From: Candidatus Faecivivens stercoravium
GTDB lineage: Bacteria > Bacillota > Clostridia > Oscillospirales > Ruminococcaceae
Direction of reading: 5' to 3'
DNA length: 6,814 nucleotides
Assembly (NCBI GenBank): GCA_018712425.1
Contig: DVHA01000046.1
Location: 1-6,814 of the forward strand
Shown: piece after piece, positions 1-4,705 of the stretch
Layout: the number at the start of each line of letters is the position of its first letter
How positions within the stretch are numbered: the first letter of the stretch is position 1
Position numbers and translations under genes: made by a program
The notes under the pieces: model-generated
Seen by the model: the letters and a program-made list of their open reading frames with translations, nothing else
Told to the model about the DNA's origin: nothing
The model's database searches: none

Positions 1-76
1 CACGTTTCTTTGTCACTTTAACGCCAGCGCCGATTCTTACGTTTCCGCCAAACCTGTTTTTCGACAATTCAAACAT
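1..76 (-). CDS. Possible 5' part of an unrecognised ORF (runs off left edge)
   Basis: An ATG at 76-74 opens a reading frame of 25 codons that stays open to the edge of the window. It starts MFELSKNRFGGNVRIGAGVK and is rich in Lys, Arg and Gly. It lies 9 nt downstream of the stop of the GNAT gene on the same strand, so it could be the next gene of that operon. Against this, no convincing Shine-Dalgarno precedes the ATG (a GGA lies 12 nt away), the surroundings are A+T-rich, and 25 open codons can arise by chance. No family is recognisable. No terminator hairpin is seen between the GNAT stop and the edge. Confidence 0.3.
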   Translation of the reverse strand, partial: MFELSKNRFGGNVRIGAGVKVTKKR

Positions 77-85
77 ATACAAACT

Positions 86-604
86 TTATCCGATCCCGAA
101 TTCCGGCGCATACCGGACGGTGCCGTCCAGCTTTTCCGCCCCAGGCAGAAGCGGCCGGGCCATAAAATATTCCGGCTCCACCGGGAAAGGCGGATGGATG
201 CCGTATTCTGCCGCCGGGCGGTAGCCGAAGCGGCCGTAATAGGCGGGGCTGCCGAGGATGACGATATACCGGTATCCCAGCTCCCGGGCAGCCCGTTCCG
301 CCTCCCGGATAAGGGCGCTGCCGACCCCTTTCCGCTGGAAGGCAGGCGCGACGGCGAGGGGGGCGGCGGCCAGTTCGGTCTCCTCCCCCACCCCGATTTT
401 GGTCAGCAGGATGTACCCCGCCAGCACCCCGTCCGCTTCCGCCACCAGCGACAGTTCCGGGATAAACGCTTCGCTCTTCCGCAGCCGGACGACCAGGTCC
501 TGTTCATCGCCGTCGCTGTGGTCGGCAGTGGCGAAAGCCTCTTTCACCAGCCGGTAGACGGCGTCATAGTCAGCAGGGGTCTCCTGCCGGATGTTGATTT
601 CCAT
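86..604 (-). CDS. GNAT-family N-acetyltransferase (YhbS-like)
   Basis: Predicted cytosolic acetyl-CoA-dependent N-acetyltransferase of 172 aa; the acceptor cannot be read from the sequence. The N-terminus (IRQETPADYDAVYRLVKEAF) is typical of the family. Motif A is at about residues 83-100: beta strand LAVAPAF, then Q90-R-K-G93-V-G95, the Q/RxxGxG pyrophosphate-binding loop for CoA. The segment GSPAYYGRFGYRPA (118-131) is the hallmark of the YhbS branch. I chose the ATG at 604-602 rather than the in-frame ATG at 619. A perfect GGAGGAA (617-611) sits 6 nt before the inner ATG, the protein then begins MEINIRQ as family members do, and the outer ATG would have this Shine-Dalgarno inside its coding sequence. 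The gene follows the YczE-like gene by 15 nt, so the two are probably cotranscribed. The domain call is firm; the substrate is unknown. Confidence 0.93.
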   Translation of the reverse strand: MEINIRQETPADYDAVYRLVKEAFATADHSDGDEQDLVVRLRKSEAFIPELSLVAEADGVLAGYILLTKIGVGEETELAAAPLAVAPAFQRKGVGSALIREAERAARELGYRYIVILGSPAYYGRFGYRPAAEYGIHPPFPVEPEYFMARPLLPGAEKLDGTVRYAPEFGIG

Positions 605-619
605 ATTCGGTTCCTCCAT

Positions 620-1252
620 TCAGCCCACGCCTTCCGGCAGAGGGACAAATTTTTCATAGACTTTGATAATCCGCCCGATAAACACCGCCGTCAGCACCGT
701 CCCGACGCCGATGCCGTAGAAAGGCGCGTGGTTTACAAGGCAGAGCAGGACGCTGATGGCCACCAGCGAGAGGTCAAAGACGTTTTTGGTCGCCGAGAAA
801 GGCAGCAGGAAGACGTCGGCGATCGTCTTGACAATCCCGTCGGTCGGGGTCAGCACGAGGTTTGTTTTGACGCAGAGGAAGACCCCCATCGCGGTGACAA
901 ACATCGTCAGGGCAAAGAAGATCACCCGCAGGGCAAGCGCCAGGGAAAACGCCGGGATCAGCCAGTCATAAAAGTCGGTCAGCAGCCCGAACGCAAAGGA
1001 AAGGGGCACTTCCAGGAGATATTGGAGGGTGATTTTGCGGGACAGGATGCACTGGACCACGACAAAAATCAGGTAGCAGATAATCGACGCGGTGCCAAGG
1101 GAGATGCTGTAAATCTCCGAAATCGCGTACATGACCGAGCTGAACGCCGCGACCCCCAGGTCATAGCGGATGTTTAACACCACCGCCAGGGCAATCAGGT
1201 TCAAACCTACAAGATAGAGCAGAAAACGCCACACCATTACTTTTGACTTCAC
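620..1252 (-). CDS. YczE/YitT-like integral membrane protein
   Basis: Predicted 210-aa polytopic membrane protein of the YczE/YyaS/YitT-like group. Its molecular function is unknown; some relatives are annotated as putative transporters. Hydrophobic segments are visible at about residues 9-29, 32-50, 53-71, 78-98, 105-127 and 158-174, with a last one around 178-197. Family-type conserved spots include RYDLGVAAFS (29-38), the LTPTDGIVK loop (134-142) and GIGVGTVLTAVFIG (180-193). The start is GTG (1252-1250), preceded by AAAGAGG about 9 nt upstream; the in-frame ATG five codons later has no Shine-Dalgarno. It is the first gene of a two-gene operon with the acetyltransferase. A promoter is not obvious: a TATAAA at 1277-1272 could be a -10 but has no good -35, so read-through of the tRNA terminator is possible. 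Confidence 0.88.
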   Translation of the reverse strand: MKSKVMVWRFLLYLVGLNLIALAVVLNIRYDLGVAAFSSVMYAISEIYSISLGTASIICYLIFVVVQCILSRKITLQYLLEVPLSFAFGLLTDFYDWLIPAFSLALALRVIFFALTMFVTAMGVFLCVKTNLVLTPTDGIVKTIADVFLLPFSATKNVFDLSLVAISVLLCLVNHAPFYGIGVGTVLTAVFIGRIIKVYEKFVPLPEGVG

Positions 1253-1325
1253 TGTACTATACCTCTTTCACTTTATATTTTGCAGAAGCGGCCGCTCCAT
1301 TCCGGAAGACTGCCCGCTTGTACAC

Positions 1326-1367
1326 AAAAGAAAAAGGCCACATCTTTCCAAAAAGAAATATGTGGCC
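1326..1367 (-). terminator. Intrinsic terminator of the tRNA-Ser transcript
   Basis: On the minus strand GGCCACATATTTC (1367-1355) pairs with GAAAGATGTGGCC (1348-1336). This gives a 13-position stem with one A/G mismatch and a TTTTTG loop, followed directly by TTTTTCTTTT (1335-1326). It ends the tRNA transcript about 50 nt after the CCA and insulates the YczE-like gene. Confidence 0.88.
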
Positions 1368-1380
1368 CAACATCGAATTG

Positions 1381-1408
1381 GCGGCACTGCATTTTAAAGC
1401 AGTGGCCC
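1381..1408 (-). other. Second hairpin in the tRNA 3' trailer
   Basis: Just after the tRNA 3' end, CACTGC (1385-1390) and GCAGTG (1399-1404) form a 6-bp stem with an 8-nt loop, with further broken pairing outside it. No T-run follows, so it is not a terminator by itself. It may guide 3' processing of the tRNA. Its minus-strand 5' arm shares GGGCCAC with the 5' arm of the terminator that follows. Confidence 0.4.
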
Positions 1409-1414
1409 CTTTTA

Positions 1415-1507
1415 TGGCGGAGAAGGAGGGATTCGAACCCTCGATGAGCTATTAACCCATACACGAGTTCCAGTCGTGCGCCATAAACCAAGCTAGGCGA
1501 CTTCTCC
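1415..1507 (-). tRNA. tRNA-Ser (anticodon GGA)
   Basis: A 93-nt class II tRNA with encoded CCA. On the minus strand the acceptor GGAGAAG (1507-1501) pairs with CTTCTCC (1425-1419), followed by discriminator G (1418) and CCA (1417-1415). The anticodon stem CACGA/TCGTG encloses the loop CTGGAAC, giving anticodon GGA (1471-1469), which reads UCC and UCU. The T arm GAGGG-TTCGAAT-CCCTC lies at 1442-1426. The long variable arm between anticodon and T stems is the serine-tRNA identity feature. All stems are intact. Confidence 0.97.
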
Positions 1508-1525
1508 GTATCTGAAAGCTTTTTT

Positions 1526-1554
1526 ATTATATCAGAGAAAAAATACCCTGTCAA
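1526..1554 (-). promoter_or_regulatory. Sigma-A promoter of tRNA-Ser
   Basis: Minus strand: TTGACA (1554-1549), 17-nt spacer, TATAAT (1531-1526). Both hexamers match consensus perfectly. The expected start near 1519 leaves a leader of about 12 nt before the tRNA. Confidence 0.93.
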
Positions 1555-1575
1555 TGGGAAAAATGCAAAAAGGGG

Positions 1576-1604
1576 TGGCTTTTTCGCTGCAAATACGGTA
1601 TAAT
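1576..1604 (+). promoter_or_regulatory. Probable promoter of the Fe-S domain gene pair
   Basis: A perfect -10 TATAAT lies at 1599-1604, about 50 nt before the first start codon. The hexamer 17 nt upstream (TGGCTT, 1576-1581) is a poor -35 and there is no extended TG, so the promoter may be weak or need an activator. It is back to back with the tRNA promoter. Confidence 0.5.
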
Positions 1605-1653
1605 GTAAATAATTGCAGAACCGTAACAGAACCATGAGAAAGGAACCGACGCC

Positions 1654-2037
1654 ATGACCCAGACTGCTCAGAACCCCTCCCCCCTCGCCAACTGGCCAAT
1701 TCAGGTCCAGCTGGCGCCGCTCACCGCCCCCTACTTTAAAGATGCCGACCTGCTGATCGCGGCCAGCTGCACCGCCTTCGCCCACGGGCAGTTCGCCGCT
1801 TTCACCGAAGGAAAGCCGCTGCTGGTCGGGTGCAGCAAGCTGGAAAAGGATGATTTCAGCGGCCGCCTTTCCAAAATTCTCCGGTTAAACCATGTCCGCT
1901 CGGTCCGGATGTTCCGGATGGAGGTCCCCTGCTGCGGCGGGATGGTCTCCGCCGTCCGGAAAGCCATCACCTTAAGCGGCCTGGACATCCCTCTGGAAGT
2001 GACGGTCATCTCCCCCAAAGGGCAGGTGAATCCGTGA
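1654..2037 (+). CDS. Stand-alone C-terminal domain of ferredoxin-type Fe-S protein
   Basis: A 127-aa protein that matches, from memory of the family, the C-terminal half of larger proteins annotated as 4Fe-4S ferredoxin/ATP-binding proteins in anaerobic Firmicutes. In those a two-cluster ferredoxin domain precedes a segment like LANWPIQVQLAPLTAPYFKD (11-30). Further family landmarks are DLLIAASCTAFAHG (32-45), LLVGCSKLEK (56-65) and RMEVPCCGGM (88-97). The candidate ligand or redox cysteines are C39, C60 and the C93-C94 pair. The ferredoxin part is missing here and cannot lie upstream, because the tRNA promoter region begins within 100 nt. Start ATG has AAAGGA (1639-1644) 9 nt before it. Its TGA overlaps the GTG of the next gene, so the two are translationally coupled. 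The function is not established; an electron-transfer or cluster-binding role is inference. Confidence 0.85.
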   Translation: MTQTAQNPSPLANWPIQVQLAPLTAPYFKDADLLIAASCTAFAHGQFAAFTEGKPLLVGCSKLEKDDFSGRLSKILRLNHVRSVRMFRMEVPCCGGMVSAVRKAITLSGLDIPLEVTVISPKGQVNP

Positions 2038-2468
2038 ACGCCGCGCTTCTCGGCGCGCTGGTCGGCCTTGCCCGCTGTGTGGACGACGCCGCGCCTACGG
2101 CGCAGACCTTTGCCGTCTTCCGGGAGGGGCTGCTGACGCCGGACGGAGCGGACGAACAGGCGGTGCAGGAAATAACCCGCCGGCTGAACGGGGAAAAGTG
2201 GGCGCTCCACCCCGACTGCCGGACCTGCCATAACCCCTGCGGGCGGCGGGAAGACTACTTTGGCGGGGCTTTGGAGACAAAACGCTCCCCGGCCATCAAG
2301 GCGGAAATTTTCCGCAAAGCAAAGGCGCTGGCGGGAGGCCCTGACGCGGAAGCCCACGCGCCCCTCCTCTACCGGGCGGTCTTCGCCCTCGGGGAAGACG
2401 GGGACGACCGCTGGCTCGAAGAGATTCTGGCCGGATTGGACGGCGTTTTCTGCGCGGAATCCGTCTAA
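2034..2468 (+). CDS. Small CxxCxxxCG protein, possible metal or Fe-S binding
   Basis: A 144-aa protein of no family I can name with confidence. The centre holds a cysteine cluster C62-x2-C65-x3-C69-G70 (HPDCRTCHNPCGRREDY), suited to binding an Fe-S cluster or another metal. C15 and C140 are the only other cysteines. An alpha-helical N-terminal part (about 1-55) and a C-terminal helical part (85-137) flank it; there is no signal peptide or membrane segment. The start is GTG (2034-2036) within the GTGA overlap with the preceding stop, with AGGTG 5 nt upstream. Overlapping translation and cysteine content suggest it partners the preceding protein, perhaps supplying the cluster domain that protein lacks; this is inference. 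Third-position G/C is as high as in neighbouring genes, so the reading frame is sound. Confidence 0.82.
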   Translation: MNAALLGALVGLARCVDDAAPTAQTFAVFREGLLTPDGADEQAVQEITRRLNGEKWALHPDCRTCHNPCGRREDYFGGALETKRSPAIKAEIFRKAKALAGGPDAEAHAPLLYRAVFALGEDGDDRWLEEILAGLDGVFCAESV

Positions 2469-2494
2469 AACAGCGCCATCCTGTCTTTTTGACG

Positions 2495-2575
2495 TTTCTT
2501 TTACATTTTATCCCAATTCTCCCCCTGTTTTTCTACATATCTTTTCTTCACAAACCCTTTACAAATCCTTAACTT
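2495..2575 (+). terminator. C-rich, G-poor tail, possible Rho-dependent termination region
   Basis: In these 81 nt the plus strand has 24 C but a single G (2527). Such C-over-G bias just after a stop codon is what Rho loading sites look like, and no strong intrinsic hairpin follows the operon. A 6-bp A+T-rich hairpin (AAATCC 2563-2568 with GGATTT 2576-2581, then TT) is a weak alternative terminator. Apart from this and the promoter at 2626, I see nothing coding between 2469 and 2660. Confidence 0.4.
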
Positions 2576-2625
2576 GGATTTTTCGACAAATTTATCCGGT
2601 TTTCGCAAATATTTCTTTGTGGGTG

Positions 2626-2654
2626 TTGACAAATCAAACCGGGTGTGCTATAAT
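2626..2654 (+). promoter_or_regulatory. Very strong sigma-A promoter
   Basis: TTGACA (2626-2631), 17-nt spacer, TATAAT (2649-2654), plus an extended -10 TG at 2646-2647. It matches consensus at every scored position. The expected start is near A2661. Confidence 0.93.
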
Positions 2655-2660
2655 GTAGCC

Positions 2661-2858
2661 AATGAGGCAGGATGCAGATGGCGGCCGGAAATCCGACAGG
2701 CCGCTGCCCCAGGCGGCTGCGGGAAACGGCCACAAGAGAGCACCTTGCTTCATAAATGACTACGAAAGGGCGTGTGTGCCATGTATTTTACAGCGTTTTG
2801 GTACACGATGGGCGGCACGGCCGTCCGCATGCCCAGATAAGGGAAAGGAGAATGCAGG
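2661..2858 (+). promoter_or_regulatory. Long structured 5' leader of unknown class
   Basis: About 198 nt separate the predicted transcription start from the start codon of the 59-aa gene. Hand pairing finds several local stems. GGCA (2666-2669)/TGCC (2705-2708) encloses GCGGCC (2681-2686)/GGCCGC (2699-2704). GGCTG (2715-2719) pairs with CGGCC (2727-2731) around a CGGGAAA loop. GTGTGCC (2774-2780) pairs with GGTACAC (2800-2806). GCGG (2812-2815) pairs with CCGC (2825-2828). I recognise none of the common riboswitch cores (TPP, SAM, cobalamin, FMN, lysine, glycine, purine, c-di-GMP, fluoride, guanidine). It may be a cis-regulator, or part of a dual-function RNA with the small gene. Some pairing is expected by chance in G+C-rich DNA. 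Confidence 0.5.
2781..2840 (+). CDS. Possible 19-aa leader peptide, aromatic-rich
   Basis: ATG (2781) to TAA (2838-2840) would encode MYFTAFWYTMGGTAVRMPR. Five of the first eight residues are aromatic (Tyr, Phe, Phe, Trp, Tyr). A modest Shine-Dalgarno, AAAGGG (2765-2770), lies 10 nt upstream. The start codon falls in the loop of the 2774-2806 stem, and the stop is only 3 nt before the Shine-Dalgarno of the 59-aa gene. A ribosome finishing here would sit on that site, which suits coupled translation or attenuation. A frame this short may also be chance; conservation would decide. Confidence 0.4.
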   Translation: MYFTAFWYTMGGTAVRMPR

Positions 2859-3038
2859 ATGAGAAGAAATGAAAGAGAACACAGAAGCAACATCGTCGAA
2901 TATGTCATCGAGTACACCGACAAGAGCCTGCCGGAAGACCGCAAGTCCTATCTGGATAACCAGTGCATCCGGGCGATGCGCGGCATGGGTTCGATGCCGG
3001 AAGGCGTTGAATCGGTCCGGATCGTCAAACGGGCGTAA
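2859..3038 (+). CDS. 59-aa protein of unknown function
   Basis: I do not recognise this protein. A strong AAAGGAG (2844-2850) lies 8 nt before ATG 2859. The sequence begins MRRNEREHRSNIVEYVIEYT and ends in ESVRIVKRA with stop TAA. The likely layout is a basic N-terminus (1-9), strand (11-20), acidic turn, helix (26-43), strand (51-58). This is a small beta-alpha-beta unit without signal peptide or membrane segment, with one cysteine (C35). Codon choice is strongly biased to C/G at position three, which supports real translation. It is the only substantial gene between a consensus promoter and a strong terminator, so it should be abundantly transcribed on its own. Abundance plus small size suggests a structural, nucleic-acid-binding or regulatory role, but nothing in the sequence proves one. 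Confidence 0.83.
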   Translation: MRRNEREHRSNIVEYVIEYTDKSLPEDRKSYLDNQCIRAMRGMGSMPEGVESVRIVKRA

Positions 3039-3057
3039 TTGCTAAACTGTAAAACCA

Positions 3058-3094
3058 AACGCTCCCTTGGGTAATCCCGGGGGAGCGTTTTCTT
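3058..3094 (+). terminator. Strong intrinsic terminator, probably bidirectional
   Basis: AACGCTCCC (3058-3066) pairs with GGGAGCGTT (3081-3089), and the stem continues inward through two T-G pairs and GGG/CCC to a TAAT tetraloop, 14 pairs in all. It runs into TTTTCTT. On the opposite strand the same stem is followed by TGGTTTT, so it may also stop antisense transcription coming from the S1-domain gene, which has no terminator of its own. Confidence 0.93.
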
Positions 3095-3187
3095 ATGCAA
3101 TGTCAAAAAATGTCGCGGTTAAACCGGCGCCGGATGCACACCCTTTTATTGTGCCAGCCGACTCCACAATGGAAGGATGTGTGCCTT

Positions 3188-3589
3188 TTGGCAGCTGAAA
3201 TCACCGCCTGGTTCCAAAATATCGATGATGCCGAAGCCGCCGCACGGGAGCTGCGCCGGCGGGGCCGGGGGATCCGTTCCCTCCGGATCCGGCAGCCCCG
3301 CCCCCGCACCGGTGAAGGCGGCAGCGCCGCGTTCCAGGCCCTCGCCCTCTACGCCTCCCCCTCCGCCCAGGCCGCCGTCGGCGGCAGCATGCCCTTCGCC
3401 ACCCCCGGCTATTTCCCGGGGCTTTGGGAAGACGCCGCCGCGGCCGAAGCCGGGGACGGCCCGGCCAAGCGGAAGGACTCGCTGATGATCATCCGCACCG
3501 AAGACGGCTCCGCCCGGCAGGTCGCGGCCATCCTGACCGCCCTCCACGCCAGCCACGTCAAACTGACCCCCGGCCTTCCCCGCTCCTAG
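3188..3589 (+). CDS. Hypothetical protein with two beta-alpha-beta halves
   Basis: A 133-aa protein I cannot assign. Residues 3-37 read as strand EITAWFQN, helix DDAEAAARELRRRG, strand IRSLRIRQ. Residues 97-129 repeat the pattern: strand DSLMIIRTED, helix SARQVAAILTALHA, strand VKLTPG. A Gly/Ala/Pro-rich linker lies between. The layout recalls small stress-type proteins such as general stress protein 17M, but I see no diagnostic motif. The frame stays open upstream to ATG 3095, yet codons 3095-3187 lack the strong third-position G/C seen after 3188 and overlap the preceding terminator. I therefore favour the TTG at 3188, which has GGAAGGA (3171-3177) about 10 nt before it. GTG 3179 is too close to that site. 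No clear promoter is seen. Its stop TAG shares CTAG with the stop of the converging S1-domain gene. Confidence 0.72.
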   Translation: MAAEITAWFQNIDDAEAAARELRRRGRGIRSLRIRQPRPRTGEGGSAAFQALALYASPSAQAAVGGSMPFATPGYFPGLWEDAAAAEAGDGPAKRKDSLMIIRTEDGSARQVAAILTALHASHVKLTPGLPRS

Positions 3590-4515
3590 TCCGCTTCATC
3601 GAAGACCGTCTCCACCCGTTTCTGGCAGCCTTCCGGCGAATAGATCCAGCGGCTGAGATGGTCCCCCTCCCGGAAGCGGTAATCGAAGGGGATGGGGGCG
3701 TCGTCGTCGGGGAAGCCCTCGATGATCACCAGCTTCACCTTCATCCGCTCCGGCAGGATGCTTTTGATAAAGACGCTCACCGCCATGCCCGGCTGGATGC
3801 CGGGCTTTTTTTCCGCCAGCCCGGCGAGGTTGGGGGTCAGCTCGACGAAAATCCCGTACTCTTCCACCGACCGGACAATCCCCCGCACCGTCTCCCCCGG
3901 TCTAAAGCGGGCGGCGTTCTCTTCCCAGCTGCCCAGCAGTTCCTTGTGGGTGAGGGTCACCCGGCCGTTTTCGTGACGGCTGACGGCGGCGAGGATCAGC
4001 TGCCCCGGCGCAAACCGCTGGGAGGGGTGGGAGATGCGGGAGACCGACATCATGTCGATCGGCATCAGCGCCGGCAGCCCGCAGCCGATGTCGAGGAAGG
4101 CCCCGAACCCTTCCAGCCTCGTCACCCGCGCCGGTATCACGTCCCCGGGGATAAGGGGGCCGATGTAGTCGCGGAGGCAGCGCTCCTGGGCCTTCCGCCG
4201 GGAGAGGACCGCCCGCAGGCTCCCCTCCTCCCCTTCCAGCCGGTCAATGACAAACGCCACCGGCCGCCCGACCCGGGAGAGGATCGCGATATCCCGCACC
4301 GTCCCCTCTTTTATGCCGGCGGCGGCCTCCTCCCGGGGGATAACTCCCTCCCCGCCCGGCAGGCGGACGATGAGGTCGTGGCTTTCGGTGCAGAGCCCCG
4401 CCTTCGCCTCCAAAATCTGCCCCTTCTCCATCGCCTCCGCCAGGGCCGCCCGGCTGTGAAGGGCGGCGCGGTTGGCGGCGGTGTCGTACAGGATCCCTTC
4501 CGGATAATATTTCAT
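3586..4515 (-). CDS. S1 RNA-binding domain protein (three S1 repeats)
   Basis: A 309-aa cytosolic protein resembling the clostridial family of short S1-like proteins. Three OB-fold S1 repeats are visible: a degenerate one at about 31-107, a good one at 122-192 (GDVIPARVTRLEGFGAFLDI, then GRVTLTHKELLG), and a third at 204-266 (GETVRGIVRSVEEYGIFVEL). The C-terminus carries FREGDHLSRWIYSPEGCQKR (281-300), a conserved tail in this group. It is shorter than ribosomal S1 and lacks an IspH or Rne-type partner domain. It likely binds single-stranded RNA and may act in translation or RNA turnover; the exact role is unknown. Start ATG 4515-4513 has AAGGA 6 nt upstream. The gene stands alone on this strand and converges with the plus-strand 133-aa gene, sharing the stop tetranucleotide CTAG. 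Confidence 0.92.
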   Translation of the reverse strand: MKYYPEGILYDTAANRAALHSRAALAEAMEKGQILEAKAGLCTESHDLIVRLPGGEGVIPREEAAAGIKEGTVRDIAILSRVGRPVAFVIDRLEGEEGSLRAVLSRRKAQERCLRDYIGPLIPGDVIPARVTRLEGFGAFLDIGCGLPALMPIDMMSVSRISHPSQRFAPGQLILAAVSRHENGRVTLTHKELLGSWEENAARFRPGETVRGIVRSVEEYGIFVELTPNLAGLAEKKPGIQPGMAVSVFIKSILPERMKVKLVIIEGFPDDDAPIPFDYRFREGDHLSRWIYSPEGCQKRVETVFDEAD

Positions 4516-4564
4516 CTGTCATCCTTCTTCCTTTGCGTCTTCTCAGAAACCCGTCTACTGGGGA

Positions 4565-4593
4565 ATTGTATGCTAAGCCGGGCGGGGTTAGAA
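4565..4593 (-). promoter_or_regulatory. Candidate promoter of the S1-domain gene
   Basis: Minus strand: TTCTAA (4593-4588), 17-nt spacer, TACAAT (4570-4565). The -10 is good (5 of 6) and the -35 weak (3 of 6). It lies about 50 nt before the start codon and is the only plausible candidate in the gap. Confidence 0.38.
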
Positions 4594-4634
4594 GCGGGGG
4601 TTTTTGCGCAATTTACCGGTTTTTGCAAAAGGGG

Positions 4635-4663
4635 GAGACAAGGGCGGAAACCTGTGCTACAAT
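4635..4663 (+). promoter_or_regulatory. Promoter of the MFS transporter gene
   Basis: GAGACA (4635-4640, 4 of 6), 17-nt spacer, TACAAT (4658-4663) with an extended -10 TG at 4655-4656. The predicted start near 4670 gives a leader of about 36 nt, which contains a small hairpin (CGCCC 4678-4682 with GGGCG 4686-4690) just before the Shine-Dalgarno AAAGGA (4691-4696). Confidence 0.75.
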
Positions 4664-4705
4664 AGTCCTTGACAAAACGCCCGCCGGGCGAAAGGATGAA
4701 CCAAC

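Noticed and set aside
194..1177. Long plus-strand open frame (327 codons)
   Set aside because: It is antisense to the GNAT and YczE-like genes, whose products have clear family features. The translation is a Gln/Arg/Asp-rich, low-complexity string typical of an antisense frame in G+C-rich DNA.
1243..1785. Open frames on both strands across the tRNA
   Set aside because: They translate through tRNA-Ser, its promoter and its terminator, which explain this DNA fully.
2467..2487. Possible terminator hairpin ACAG/CTGT followed by a T-run after the 144-aa gene
   Set aside because: A four-pair stem is too weak to terminate; the C-rich tail is a better candidate.
2662..2862. 66-codon ORF starting at the predicted transcript start and ending ATGA-style on the 59-aa gene
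   Set aside because: It has no Shine-Dalgarno, would have to be leaderless, and its codons lack the third-position G/C bias of neighbouring genes. The tidy overlap looks fortuitous, although leaderless translation cannot be excluded.
3148..3170. Inverted repeat ATTGTG-N11-CACAAT before the 133-aa gene
   Set aside because: It could be an operator, but there is no promoter nearby to support it and 6-bp arms occur readily by chance.
3424..4665. Long plus-strand open frame (413 codons)
   Set aside because: It runs antisense through the S1-domain gene and out of frame through the end of the 133-aa gene, and yields a Pro/Arg/Gly-rich product with no recognisable domain.
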